In this document: positions 44,419-53,320 of the stretch, in pieces
How positions within the stretch are numbered: position 1 is the stretch's first letter
Layout of the letters: the number at the start of each line of letters is the position of its first letter
Assembly: GCF_900100345.1 (NCBI RefSeq)
Contig: NZ_FMTT01000004.1
Location: 62,001 to 126,000 of the forward strand
Direction: 5' to 3'
DNA length: 64,000 nucleotides
Origin: Paenibacillus tianmuensis
Lineage (GTDB): Bacteria; Bacillota; Bacilli; Paenibacillales; NBRC-103111
Position numbers and translations under genes: made by a program
The notes under the pieces: generated by a model
Databases searched by the model: none
What the model was told of the DNA's origin: nothing
The model's input: only the letters and a program-made list of their open reading frames with translations

Positions 44419-45362
44419 GATTTGTTCTCCTTCAACAGAAGATATAGAAAGTAAGACCCGCCGATGAAATTCACGATGACGCTGAGCGTGGTCGTAAAGG
44501 TGAACACCCGTTCCACCATCAACTGTCCGCCGACCAAGGCGATCATCCCGATCAGGACCGCTCCGAGAATAAGCTGACTGTGCCGGTACGTGCGCAAAAA
44601 TTGGTGTGTGACGTTGGCGACAAGCAGACCGAAGAACGTAATCGGCCCGACCAGAGCGGTAGCGATCGAAGCCAAAATCGCAACGACAATCAGCAGCCGT
44701 TTCACGATGCTGTCGTAAGGCACGCCCAGATTGATCGCATGCTCTTTGCCTAACGAGATCACATCCAAATAGGTCAGAAGCTTCTTGAAATACAGCGTAA
44801 TGACCAGCACCGCGACGACCGAGATCGTCAAAAGATCCGAGTTGACGCTGCTGAAGCTGGCAAACAGCTTGCCTTGCAAAACCATGAACGCGTTGGGATT
44901 GATCAGCATCTGCATGAACGAAGACGAGCTTTGAAACAACGTTCCAAGAACAAGTCCGACCAGCAGCAAATAATAAATGTTCGTTCCCTCTCTGCGGAAC
45001 ATCAGCTTATGGAGCAGAAGCGCGAACAGCACCATCAATCCGACGGACAGAACGAAGTTCCATTGATTGCTGATCATCGTTATGCTAGCTGCGCCGAAAA
45101 TAAAGACGATCGCGGTTTGGAGCAACATATAGAGCCAATCGAGCCCGATCATGCTGGGCGTCAAAATCCGGTTGTTCGTAATCGTCTGAAACACCATCGT
45201 CGAGAAGGCGATACAGAAGCCGGTAAGCAGCAGCGCGAGCACCTTCCTGCCTCGGCTGGGAAGAATGTAATCCCAGTTGCCACCCGACTGTATGACCATA
45301 AACAGCACAACCAAAGCCACCGCGACCACGGCAAGCAAGGTTAACTTGACTTTATTGCTCAT
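44412..45362 (-). CDS. yclO: Siderophore ABC transporter permease (YclO-like)
   Basis: A 316-residue FecCD-type permease with about eight to nine membrane helices. Conserved: LTGFCIAFSTMVFQTITNNRILTP near 45-65 and the coupling region VGPITFFGLLVANVTHQFL. It overlaps the first permease gene by 11 nt, a sign of coupled translation. Confidence 0.93.
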   Translation of the reverse strand: MSNKVKLTLLAVVAVALVVLFMVIQSGGNWDYILPSRGRKVLALLLTGFCIAFSTMVFQTITNNRILTPSMIGLDWLYMLLQTAIVFIFGAASITMISNQWNFVLSVGLMVLFALLLHKLMFRREGTNIYYLLLVGLVLGTLFQSSSSFMQMLINPNAFMVLQGKLFASFSSVNSDLLTISVVAVLVITLYFKKLLTYLDVISLGKEHAINLGVPYDSIVKRLLIVVAILASIATALVGPITFFGLLVANVTHQFLRTYRHSQLILGAVLIGMIALVGGQLMVERVFTFTTTLSVIVNFIGGSYFLYLLLKENKSW

Positions 45363-46305
45363 ATTTCTTTCTCCTCATAAGCAGGTAAAGAAAAATCCCG
45401 CTTCCGATAACCCCCACGGTCAATCCAATCGAAATCTCATACGGATAAATGATCACCCGCCCGAAAATGTCGCAGGCCAGAACGAAGACGGCTCCGAGCA
45501 AAGCGGTATGGGGAAGATTTTTTTTCAGGTTGTCCCCTTGATAAATCGTGACGATGTTCGGAATGATCAAGCCCAGAAACGGAATCATGCCGACCGTCAG
45601 CACGACCACCGAAGTCACCAGGGCCGCAATCACAAGTCCGATATTGACCACCTGTCTGTAATTCAATCCGAGGTTGACGGAGAAATCCTCGCCCATCCCC
45701 GCGACCGTAAACTTATTGGCGAACAAGTAAGCCAGCACCGTGGCGGGAATGCTGATGTACAGCAGCTCGTAGCGGCCTTTCAGCACAACCGAGAAGTCTC
45801 CGTGCAGCCACGACGACATGCTTTGAATCAGATCGTATTTATAGGCGAAAAAGGTCGTCATCGATTCGATGAGATTGCCGAGCATAAGACCGACGAGCGG
45901 AATGAAGATCGCATCCTTAAATTTCACCCGGTCGAGAATTTTCATAAACAGGTATGTACCGGCCAGCGAAAATATAAAAGCGACGGACATCCTCTGCAGC
46001 GGAGTCGCCTCCGTAAAGATCAGCAGGGCGACCAGGATGCCCAGACTGGCCGAATCCATCGTGCCCGCGGTCGACGGGGAGACGAATTTGTTGCGGCTGA
46101 GCTGCTGCATAATGAGGCCCACGATGCTCATGCTCATGCCGGCGATCAGAATGCTGATCAAACGCGGGAACCGGCTGATCATCAGCACCTCGACCTTCTC
46201 CTCGTTCCACTGCACGATATCGGTTAGCGTCAAATCTTTCACGCCGATGAATAAAGAAGCAACGGATAAAACAATCAGGGCAAGGACCAAATAAGTTTTT
46301 CTCAT
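45352..46305 (-). CDS. yclN: Siderophore ABC transporter permease (YclN-like)
   Basis: A 317-residue FecCD permease, first gene of the operon. It shows LISILIAGMSMSIVGLIMQQ, LSRNKFVSPSTAG and VGMIPFLGLIIPNIV. ATG 46305 has AGGA six nt upstream; the frame runs to 46320 without a site. Two Fur boxes upstream imply repression by iron. Confidence 0.93.
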   Translation of the reverse strand: MRKTYLVLALIVLSVASLFIGVKDLTLTDIVQWNEEKVEVLMISRFPRLISILIAGMSMSIVGLIMQQLSRNKFVSPSTAGTMDSASLGILVALLIFTEATPLQRMSVAFIFSLAGTYLFMKILDRVKFKDAIFIPLVGLMLGNLIESMTTFFAYKYDLIQSMSSWLHGDFSVVLKGRYELLYISIPATVLAYLFANKFTVAGMGEDFSVNLGLNYRQVVNIGLVIAALVTSVVVLTVGMIPFLGLIIPNIVTIYQGDNLKKNLPHTALLGAVFVLACDIFGRVIIYPYEISIGLTVGVIGSGIFLYLLMRRKKYEQ

Positions 46306-46342
46306 GACGTTTCCTAACAATAAGTTTAGTAGTAAATAATTC

Positions 46343-46361
46343 GATAATGATTTTCATTATC
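46343..46361. promoter_or_regulatory. Fur box upstream of yclN
   Basis: GATAATGATTTTCATTATC matches 18 of 19 positions of the classical Fur consensus GATAATGATAATCATTATC. It lies 38 nt upstream of yclN. Confidence 0.88.
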
Positions 46362-46374
46362 AATCAAACGATAT

Positions 46375-46389
46375 TGAGAATCATTCTTA
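46375..46389. promoter_or_regulatory. Second Fur-like box
   Basis: TGAGAATCATTCTTA is a nearly symmetrical 7-1-7 element, 14 nt beyond the first box. It lies in the divergent region shared with the lactonase-like gene. Confidence 0.6.
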
Positions 46390-46532
46390 ATAAACAATCT
46401 TAAACTATATTAGACAATAAGAATGCGTCAGTCAAGATTTTTTTCAAAATTTACTGGAAACGCTCCCCTCATACAGAAAGCATGAGCGAGTAAACAAGCG
46501 AATATATTTCTTTAAGAATGGGAGGAATGAAC

Positions 46533-47381
46533 ATGTCAAATCGAATGAAAGCCCGGCCCAAGCTGTATGTGATGGACAACGGCCGGATGAGCATGGACAA
46601 AAACTGGCTGATATCCATGCACAATCCGGCGACGATCAGCAATCCCAACGCGCAGACGCAGTTCGTGGAATTTCCAATCTATACCGTATTGATCGATCAT
46701 CCGGAAGGGAAAATTTTGTTCGATACGTCCTGTAACCCGAACTCGATGGGCACTGAAGGACGCTGGACCCGCTCGACCCAGCAGTTGTTCCCTTGGACGG
46801 CAAGCGAGGAATGCTATCTGCACAACCGGCTGGAGCAGCTGAAAGTAAGACCCGAGGACATCAAGTACGTCATTGCTTCCCACCTGCATCTGGATCATGC
46901 CGGATGCCTGGAGATGTTCACGAACGCTACGATTATCGTTCATGAGGACGAGCTGAACGGCGCGCTGCAGTCCTATGCCCGCAACGAAAAAAAAGGCGGC
47001 TATATTTGGGCAGACATCGACGCGTGGATCAAAAACCACTTGCAGTGGAAAACGGTCAAGCGCAGTGAAGATAACCTGGAGTTGGCCGAAGGCATCAAGA
47101 TTCTTAACTTTGGAAGCGGCCATGCCTGGGGCATGCTAGGCTTGCACGTCGATATGCCGGAAACGGGCGGGATCATCCTCGCTTCCGATGCCGTCTATAC
47201 GGCGGAAAGCTTCGGCCCGCCGGTCAAGCCGCCGGGCATTTTGTACGATTCGCTCGGTTACCGGAGCGCGGTGGAGAAAATCCGCACGCTGGCCAACCGA
47301 ACGAAGTCCCAAGTATGGTTCGGGCATGATGCGAATCAGTTCAAAACATTCCGCAAATCGACCGAAGGATGCTACGAGTAA
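46533..47381 (+). CDS. Metallo-beta-lactamase-fold hydrolase, N-acyl homoserine lactonase family
   Basis: A 282-residue MBL-fold enzyme of the AttM/AhlD type that may open the lactone ring of acyl-homoserine lactone signals. The two-zinc motif SHLHLDHAGC (near residue 115), a further zinc histidine in GSGHAWGMLGL, the aspartate in LASDAVY, and a late FGHDANQF are visible. GGGAGG lies 7 nt before ATG 46533. No signal peptide, so it acts inside the cell. It is divergent from the siderophore operon. Substrate is inferred from family. Confidence 0.85.
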   Translation: MSNRMKARPKLYVMDNGRMSMDKNWLISMHNPATISNPNAQTQFVEFPIYTVLIDHPEGKILFDTSCNPNSMGTEGRWTRSTQQLFPWTASEECYLHNRLEQLKVRPEDIKYVIASHLHLDHAGCLEMFTNATIIVHEDELNGALQSYARNEKKGGYIWADIDAWIKNHLQWKTVKRSEDNLELAEGIKILNFGSGHAWGMLGLHVDMPETGGIILASDAVYTAESFGPPVKPPGILYDSLGYRSAVEKIRTLANRTKSQVWFGHDANQFKTFRKSTEGCYE

Positions 47382-47423
47382 AATATTTTTGGACGTTTGA
47401 AAGGAAATGTCCTGTTTGTAGCG

Positions 47424-47449
47424 AATAGTTTTGTAGCGAACTATTTTTT
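47424..47449 (+). terminator. Terminator of the lactonase-like gene
   Basis: AATAGTT (47424-47430) pairs with AACTATT (47439-47445), followed by TTTTC. The stem is AU-rich but the position and U-tract fit. Confidence 0.6.
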
Positions 47450-47483
47450 CTTCAAGCATCGATACAACCGCATAACGAAATCG

Positions 47484-47648
47484 ATAAGGTGCCTTTGCGC
47501 AGAGCAAAGGGTAACAGGGAATCGGGTGCAAATCCCGAGCGGTCCCGCCACTGTATTCGGGGAGTTTTCTTTCCATGACGTCACTCGATTCACCGTCGGG
47601 GAAGGCGAAAGAACACGACGATCCGAGAGCCAGGAGACCTACCTTATG
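47484..47648 (+). ncRNA. Cobalamin riboswitch (cbiMNQO leader)
   Basis: P1 pairs ATAAGGT (47484-47490) with ACCTTAT (47642-47648). The conserved core is present: GGGTGCAAATCCC, GCGGTCCCGCCACTGT (the B12 box region) and GCCAGGAGACCT near the 3' end. It binds adenosylcobalamin or a relative. A terminator downstream (47741-47772) gives a transcriptional off-switch for cobalt uptake when B12 is plentiful. Confidence 0.95.
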
Positions 47649-47740
47649 GATGCACCCGAAGCCCTTCGCGGAAAGGAGAGGTGTACGAACATAGCCGAAC
47701 AATGACCTGCGCGCATTGTCGTTTATCGGCGTGCGTACCC

Positions 47741-47772
47741 AAGACCCATCCTACAGGATCGGTCTTTTTTTT
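47741..47772 (+). terminator. Riboswitch-controlled terminator before cbiM
   Basis: AAGACC-CATCC-TACA-GGAT-C-GGTCTT hairpin followed by a run of T to 47772. It stands between the riboswitch aptamer and cbiM. Confidence 0.88.
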
Positions 47773-47804
47773 GATTACCTTAGTATCGTTCAGGAGGAAG
47801 GATT

Positions 47805-48572
47805 ATGAACAAGAAAAAGACGATCGGCACCCTGCTTTTGGTAAGCGGTTTAACGCTGTATTTGTCGTTGAACGCGCCCAAATCCGCATACGCCATGCAT
47901 ATTATGGAAGGATTTCTGCCGTTCAGCTGGGCCGTTTTCTGGTGGGCCGCCTTTCTGCCCTTCTTCATTCTCGGGCTGCGGGCGCTCAGAAAAATAACGA
48001 AGGAAACGCCGGAGCTGAAAATTATGCTCGGTCTGGCCGCCGCCTTTACCTTCGTGCTGTCGGCGCTGAAAATTCCATCTGTGACGGGAAGCAGCTCGCA
48101 TCCGACGGGCACGGGACTCGGAGCGGTCATGTTCGGTCCGCTGCCGATGAGCGTGCTGGGCTCCATCGTGCTGTTGTTTCAGTCGCTGCTGCTTGCCCAC
48201 GGCGGGCTGACGACCCTCGGGGCCAACGCATTCTCCATGGCCGTCGCGGGTCCGTTCGTAGGCTACATGGTGTACAAGGGAATGATGAAGTCGACCGGCA
48301 AGCAGAAGCTGTCCATCTTCACGGCGGCGGCGCTCGCCGACCTGTCCACCTATATCGTAACGTCGCTTCAGCTGGCGCTCGCTTTTCCCGCCGAGCAAGG
48401 CGGCGTGGCGGCCTCGCTGCTCAAATTCGGCGGCATCTTCGCCGTAACGCAAATTCCGCTGGCGATCAGCGAAGGGCTGCTGACCGTATTAATCTGGAAC
48501 TGGCTGCAGGCCCACAACTCGGAAGAGCTGTCGCTGCTGCAGCGCAAAATGAAAGGAGCGCGCGAGCTGTGA
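47805..48572 (+). CDS. cbiM: Cobalt ECF transporter substrate-specific component CbiM
   Basis: A 255-residue membrane protein that binds Co(II). A signal-like leader (1-30) ends at AYA, so the mature protein would begin MHIMEGFLP, whose N-terminal Met-His chelates the metal in CbiM/NikM. Five to six further helices; [17 protein letters not shown] is a family hallmark. GGAGG lies about 7 nt upstream of ATG 47805. First gene of cbiMNQO, under the cobalamin riboswitch. Confidence 0.95.
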   Translation: MNKKKTIGTLLLVSGLTLYLSLNAPKSAYAMHIMEGFLPFSWAVFWWAAFLPFFILGLRALRKITKETPELKIMLGLAAAFTFVLSALKIPSVTGSSSHPTGTGLGAVMFGPLPMSVLGSIVLLFQSLLLAHGGLTTLGANAFSMAVAGPFVGYMVYKGMMKSTGKQKLSIFTAAALADLSTYIVTSLQLALAFPAEQGGVAASLLKFGGIFAVTQIPLAISEGLLTVLIWNWLQAHNSEELSLLQRKMKGAREL

Positions 48573-48853
48573 AAACCGGAACCAAAAACATCCTGCTGCT
48601 TGCCGGCGTCGTCCTGCTGGCCGTACTGCCGCTGCTCTTCGTGAATGCGGAGTTCGGCGGCGCGGATGGCGCCGCCGAAGAAATGATCAAGACGATCCAG
48701 CCGTCCTACGAGCCCTGGTTCTCGTCGCTGCTGGAGCCGCCGCCCGAAACCGAAAGCATGCTGTTCGCACTGCAGGCCGCCATCGGAGCCGGATTTATCG
48801 GGTACGTGATCGGCCTGTTCCGGGGTAAGGCATCCAAGTCGAAACCGCAATGA
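48569..48853 (+). CDS. cbiN: Cobalt ECF transporter accessory component CbiN
   Basis: A 94-residue protein with two membrane helices (about 6-26 and 67-85) flanking an outside loop with [22 protein letters not shown], the CbiN signature. GTG start at 48569 overlaps the cbiM stop; AAAGGAG lies 10 nt upstream inside cbiM. Confidence 0.93.
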   Translation: MKTGTKNILLLAGVVLLAVLPLLFVNAEFGGADGAAEEMIKTIQPSYEPWFSSLLEPPPETESMLFALQAAIGAGFIGYVIGLFRGKASKSKPQ

Positions 48854-49653
48854 TCCGACTCATTGATTCGCTTTCTTACGGCAACCGGCTGCGCGGCATG
48901 TCCCCGATGTGGAAATGCGGCTTCGCGGCCGCGCTGTTCATGCTGTCGTACGGGTCGCATCCCCCCGTCCAAGCGGCAATCTTTGCTTGGATGATCGTGT
49001 GGGTCGTCCGGTATGCCCGAATTCCGCTGAAAGCTCATCTGGTTATGCTGGGAACGGCCTGCTTGTTTTTTATCGCCAGCCTGCCTGCCCTGCTCTTCGA
49101 GATCCAGCCGGGAAGCGCCGCCGCTCCCGGCTCCTCTGTGTTCGTTCTCTGGTCCCGGCCGTACGGGTCGGTCTACGTCACGGAGACAGGACTGCATACG
49201 GCTGCGGCATTGTTCATGCGGGCGGCGGCCTGCTTGTCGGCCGTGTCGTTCGTCATGTTTACAACCCCAGTGGCCGAACTGTTTCAAGTGATGAAACGGC
49301 TGCGGGTTCCGGCTCTGGCGCTTGAGCTTATGATGATCACCTACCGCTTCCTGTTTATTTTGACGGAGACGGCGCACGATCTGTATACCGCGCAGCGGGC
49401 CCGCGGAGGACACAACGGCTTTCGCGGCAGGCTGAACGACACGGCGCTGCTGATCGTCCGGCTGTTCGCCAAGACGATGCACCGCTACAAAGGATTGTCG
49501 CACGGTCTCGTCTCCAGAGGATTTACCGAGGAAATCCGTCCGGCCCCTTACCGGGCCGGCGCGGTTCCCGTCCGATACCGCCTCGAAAGCGGCATCGGCG
49601 TCGCGATCTTATTGCTGCTGGAGTGTTGGCTCCGCTGGAGGGGAATCGAATGA
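48850..49653 (+). CDS. cbiQ: Cobalt ECF transporter transmembrane component CbiQ
   Basis: A 267-residue T component linking CbiM to the ATPase. Membrane helices in the first half; the coupling helix motifs AQRARGG and LSHGLVSRGF near the end are typical. ATGA overlap with cbiN. Confidence 0.92.
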   Translation: MIRLIDSLSYGNRLRGMSPMWKCGFAAALFMLSYGSHPPVQAAIFAWMIVWVVRYARIPLKAHLVMLGTACLFFIASLPALLFEIQPGSAAAPGSSVFVLWSRPYGSVYVTETGLHTAAALFMRAAACLSAVSFVMFTTPVAELFQVMKRLRVPALALELMMITYRFLFILTETAHDLYTAQRARGGHNGFRGRLNDTALLIVRLFAKTMHRYKGLSHGLVSRGFTEEIRPAPYRAGAVPVRYRLESGIGVAILLLLECWLRWRGIE

Positions 49654-50501
49654 AACCGATTTTGGAAGCGCTGGACCTCCGGTACAGTTATCCGGGCACC
49701 CGGGAGGAAGCGCTGCGCAGCTTGACCTTAACGATACCACAAGGAAAAAAGACGGCGATCTGCGGCCATAACGGATCCGGCAAATCGACCTTTTTCCTGC
49801 ATGCGATTGGCATCCACCGCCCCGCTTCGGGACAGCTGAAGCTGAAGGGCGCGCCTCTATCGTACCGCCGCGACGACCTACTGCAGCTTCGCCGGCAGGT
49901 TGGTCTTGTATTCCAGGACCCGGAGCAGCAGCTGATTTTGAATACGCCATACGAAGACGTTTCCTACGGTTTGCGCAATGCCCGACTCCCGGAGGACGAG
50001 ATTGCCGTCCGCACGGAGCGGATGCTGCTCTCTATGGGGCTGAAGCCTCTCGCCGACACCCCGCTCCACCAGCTGAGTCTGGGGCAAAAGAAGCGCGTCG
50101 CGCTGGCGGGCGTGCTCGTGCTGGAGCCCGAACTGCTGCTGCTGGACGAGCCGACGGCTTACCTCGACCGCTTGTCCGAGCGGCAGCTGCTGGAGGAGTT
50201 GGACCTTGCCCAAGAACAGGGAATTACGGTAGCGATGGCGACCCACGATATGAATCTCGCCTACGCTTGGGCGGATTGGGTGCTGGTCATGGACCAAGGC
50301 GCATGCTGTATGGCGGGACCGCCGCACGAAGTGTTTGCCGACGAAGCGAAGCTCCGCCGCCTCGGACTGGAGCCGCCTATGCTGCTGGAGCTTTGGCAAG
50401 CGCTCCCGGCCGCCGTCCGCAAAAGCCATGCCCCACCCCGCAGCATCGAAGCGATGAAAGCTTTTTTGCAATCCGGCTATATGTCCGCAGGCGCTCTTTA
50501 G
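49650..50501 (+). CDS. cbiO: Cobalt ECF transporter ATPase CbiO
   Basis: A 283-residue ATPase. Walker A GHNGSGKST, Q-loop FQDPEQQL (with the ECF-type doubled Gln), signature LSLGQKKRVALAG, Walker B LLLLDEPTAYLD, H-loop MATHD. ATG 49650 overlaps the cbiQ stop and has GGAGG 8 nt before it; the frame from 49623 is inside cbiQ without a site. Confidence 0.95.
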   Translation: MKPILEALDLRYSYPGTREEALRSLTLTIPQGKKTAICGHNGSGKSTFFLHAIGIHRPASGQLKLKGAPLSYRRDDLLQLRRQVGLVFQDPEQQLILNTPYEDVSYGLRNARLPEDEIAVRTERMLLSMGLKPLADTPLHQLSLGQKKRVALAGVLVLEPELLLLDEPTAYLDRLSERQLLEELDLAQEQGITVAMATHDMNLAYAWADWVLVMDQGACCMAGPPHEVFADEAKLRRLGLEPPMLLELWQALPAAVRKSHAPPRSIEAMKAFLQSGYMSAGAL

Positions 50502-50555
50502 CAGTAAACAAGCGGCCCCGTCGTCGCCAGAACTATCGCCGCTTAAAAATAATAC

Positions 50556-50585
50556 TTGTCTCATCGATCGGTTTAGTTGTATATT
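50556..50585 (+). promoter_or_regulatory. Promoter of the metE transcript
   Basis: TTGTCT (50556-50561), 18-nt spacer, TATATT (50580-50585), about 25 nt before the aptamer. Confidence 0.65.
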
Positions 50586-50613
50586 GATACAGAATCACAA
50601 GTGAATATCGTGG

Positions 50614-50786
50614 GAACAGGTGCTCCTCTACGTTCGCGTATCGGAGCTTAAAAGGGAAGCCGGTGAAATACCGGCGCGGTCCCGCCACTGTAACGGAGGA
50701 GTCTTACGCCATACTTAGCCACTGATCTTCGGATTGGGAAGGCCGGCGCAAGACCATGATTCCGGAGCCAGGAGACCTGCCTGTTC
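50614..50786 (+). ncRNA. Cobalamin riboswitch (metE leader)
   Basis: P1 pairs GAACAGG (50614-50620) with CCTGTTC (50780-50786). The core contains AAGCCGGTGAAATACCGGC, GCGGTCCCGCCACTGTAACGG and GGAGCCAGGAGACCTGCC. It should turn off metE when cobalamin, and hence MetH activity, is available. Confidence 0.96.
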
Positions 50787-50858
50787 TGACAGCACTGCTT
50801 TTACCTACGGGAGATAGGGATGTGTTAAAGATGGCAGCCGCCGTGGGTATTAGACGAG

Positions 50859-50904
50859 GGGCATCTTTATCCTTTTTCGCTTCAGGGTAAAGATGCCTTT
50901 TTTT
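50859..50904 (+). terminator. Riboswitch-controlled terminator before metE
   Basis: GGCATCTTTA (50860-50869) pairs with TAAAGATGCC (50888-50897), followed by seven T. Placed between the aptamer and metE. Confidence 0.93.
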
Positions 50905-50955
50905 GTATGTTCATAATTAACATGGAAGTCAAAAAACTTGAGGGGGCTTTTAAAC

Positions 50956-53250
50956 ATGAGTCGGATCGTAAGCAGCAATATCGGGTACCCGCGCATCGGC
51001 GCGAAACGGGAATGGAAAAAGCTTCTGGAATCGTTCTGGGCGGGCAAATTGCCGGAGGAGCAGTTTGTAAGCGGGCTGGAAACGCTCCGCTTGGCGCATC
51101 TCAAGGTTCAGCAGGAAAAAGGAATCGGGCTGATTCCGGTAGGCGATTTTTCGTTATACGACCATATGCTCGATACGGCGACGATGTTCGGGCTCGTTCC
51201 GAAGCGTTTTGCTTACGACGGAGGTCCTGTTCCGCTTCAAACCTATTATGCCATGGCCCGCGGAACGCAAGGCGCTCCGGCGTGCGAGATGACCAAATGG
51301 TTCAATACAAACTATCACTACATCGTGCCCGAATTGAACGGTCTGACCCCGGTACTGACCGTGAACAAGCCGCTGGAGGCTTACCGCGAAGCGAAGCGTA
51401 AGCTCGGCATCGACGGGAAGCCGGTCCTGATTGGACCGTATACGTTCCTGAAGCTGTCCAAAGGGTATGCGCCGGAGCAGCTGGACGCCTTGATCGAATT
51501 GTTCCTGCCGTTGTACAAACAAATTTTGACTGAGCTGGAGCGGGAAGGCGCCGTATGGGTACAGATCGACGAGCCGATTCTGGTTACGTCTTTATCCGAG
51601 ACCGATATGGAGCGAATCGCAGACATTTATGCGCAGCTGCACGCAGCCGCTCCCGGACTGAAGCTGATGCTGCAGACGTATTTCGATTCTGTCGAGCAGT
51701 ACGAGCAGACGGTCGCCCTGCCGGTGCAAGGCATCGGACTCGATTTCGTCCACGGGGCGGACCGGAATATCGCCGCCCTGCGCGCGCATGGATTCCCGGC
51801 CGACAAAGCGCTGGGCGTCGGATTGATCGACGGACGCAACGTATGGCTGGCTGACCTCGAAGCTAAACTGCAGCTGCTGGATGAGGTGTCCGCTCTCGTC
51901 CCGTCGGGGACGTTGATCGTTCAGCCTTCCAGCAGCTTGCTGCACGTTCCGGTGACGACCCGGACGGAAGAGCAGGCGAACGCCGACCTTCTGCCCTTCC
52001 TGGCCTTCGCCGACGAGAAGCTGGACGAAGTCGTTCTGCTGAGCAAGGCGGCGGCCGGAGATCGAACGGACACCGTACGGTCCGGTCTGGAAGCAAGCGC
52101 ACGGCTCGTTCGGGAGCTGAACGCCTCTTCGTTCCGCAACCGGTCAACCGTCCGTGCGGCTACCCGACATATTGCCGGGGGATCATCGGCCAGACAGAGC
52201 CCTTATTCCGTGCGCCATATTCTCCAGCAAAATAAATTCCAGCTTCCGCTCCTGCCGACAACAACGATCGGCAGCTTCCCGCAGACGCCGGAAGTGAGAC
52301 AAGCGCGCAAACACTGGAGAACCGGGGAATGGAACGAAGCGCAGTACCGGACCTTCGTTCAGGAGCAAATTCAAACCTGGATCAAGATTCAGGAAGAGCT
52401 CGGCTTGGACGTGCTGGTACACGGCGAATTCGAACGGACGGACATGGTGGAGTTTTTCGGCGAGAAGCTGGACGGCTTCCTGTTCACCCGGAACGGCTGG
52501 GTTCAATCGTACGGCTCCCGCTGCGTCAAGCCGCCGGTCATCTACGGCGACGTCGAATTCGTCCGACCGATGACGGTGGAAGAAACGGTCTATGCGCAGT
52601 CGCTGACGGGCAAGCCCGTCAAAGGCATGCTCACCGGTCCGGTCACCATCCTGAACTGGTCGTTCGTCCGCGACGATATTTCCCGGGAGCAAGTCTCCTA
52701 TCAGATCGCCTTGGCGCTGCGCCAGGAGGTGGAAGCGTTGGAGAACGCGGGCATCGGCATGATCCAGATCGACGAGCCTGCGCTGCGCGAAGGCTTGCCG
52801 TTGAAACAGCAGGATTGGCAGCATTACCTGGACTGGTCGGTTCATGCCTTCCGCTTGACTTCCGCCGCCGTGAAGGATACGACGCAAATTCACACGCATA
52901 TGTGCTACTGTGAGTTTCATGACATTATCGACGCGATCCGCGCTCTCGATGCGGACGTCATTTCCATCGAAACGTCGCGCAGCCACGGCGAGCTGATGCA
53001 GAGCTTCGACGAGCACACGTACGATCAGGGCATCGGTCTGGGCGTGTACGACATTCACAGCCCGAGGGTGCCGGCCGTTGACGAGATGGCCCGCACGATC
53101 GAACGCGCACTGTCCGTTTTGGAGCCGGAGCTGTTCTGGATCAACCCGGATTGCGGGCTCAAGACGAGAGGCGTCGAAGAAACAGTCGCTTCCCTGCGCA
53201 ACATGGTCGCTGCCGCCGAACAGTTCAGAGCGCGCTGCGCCGAAGCGTAA
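50956..53250 (+). CDS. metE: Cobalamin-independent methionine synthase
   Basis: Transfers the methyl group of 5-methyltetrahydropteroyl-triglutamate to homocysteine without B12. The 764 residues have the family's double-barrel: the N-terminal half begins SSNIGYPRIGAKREWKK. The C-terminal half holds TTTIGSFPQT, MLTGPVTILNWSF and the zinc ligands HMCYC (His, Cys) and the late cysteine in NPDCGLKTR. ATG 50956 has GAGGGGG 8-9 nt upstream. Confidence 0.96.
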   Translation: MSRIVSSNIGYPRIGAKREWKKLLESFWAGKLPEEQFVSGLETLRLAHLKVQQEKGIGLIPVGDFSLYDHMLDTATMFGLVPKRFAYDGGPVPLQTYYAMARGTQGAPACEMTKWFNTNYHYIVPELNGLTPVLTVNKPLEAYREAKRKLGIDGKPVLIGPYTFLKLSKGYAPEQLDALIELFLPLYKQILTELEREGAVWVQIDEPILVTSLSETDMERIADIYAQLHAAAPGLKLMLQTYFDSVEQYEQTVALPVQGIGLDFVHGADRNIAALRAHGFPADKALGVGLIDGRNVWLADLEAKLQLLDEVSALVPSGTLIVQPSSSLLHVPVTTRTEEQANADLLPFLAFADEKLDEVVLLSKAAAGDRTDTVRSGLEASARLVRELNASSFRNRSTVRAATRHIAGGSSARQSPYSVRHILQQNKFQLPLLPTTTIGSFPQTPEVRQARKHWRTGEWNEAQYRTFVQEQIQTWIKIQEELGLDVLVHGEFERTDMVEFFGEKLDGFLFTRNGWVQSYGSRCVKPPVIYGDVEFVRPMTVEETVYAQSLTGKPVKGMLTGPVTILNWSFVRDDISREQVSYQIALALRQEVEALENAGIGMIQIDEPALREGLPLKQQDWQHYLDWSVHAFRLTSAAVKDTTQIHTHMCYCEFHDIIDAIRALDADVISIETSRSHGELMQSFDEHTYDQGIGLGVYDIHSPRVPAVDEMARTIERALSVLEPELFWINPDCGLKTRGVEETVASLRNMVAAAEQFRARCAEA

Positions 53251-53258
53251 CGAAATAT

Positions 53259-53300
53259 AGCCGGAGATAAGGGCTACGATGCCCGGTCTCCGGCTTTTTT
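53259..53300 (+). terminator. Terminator of metE
   Basis: AGCCGGAGA (53259-53267) pairs with TCTCCGGCT (53287-53295), followed by TTTTT. Confidence 0.88.
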
Positions 53301-53320
53301 CATTTGCGCAAGCAAGCTCC

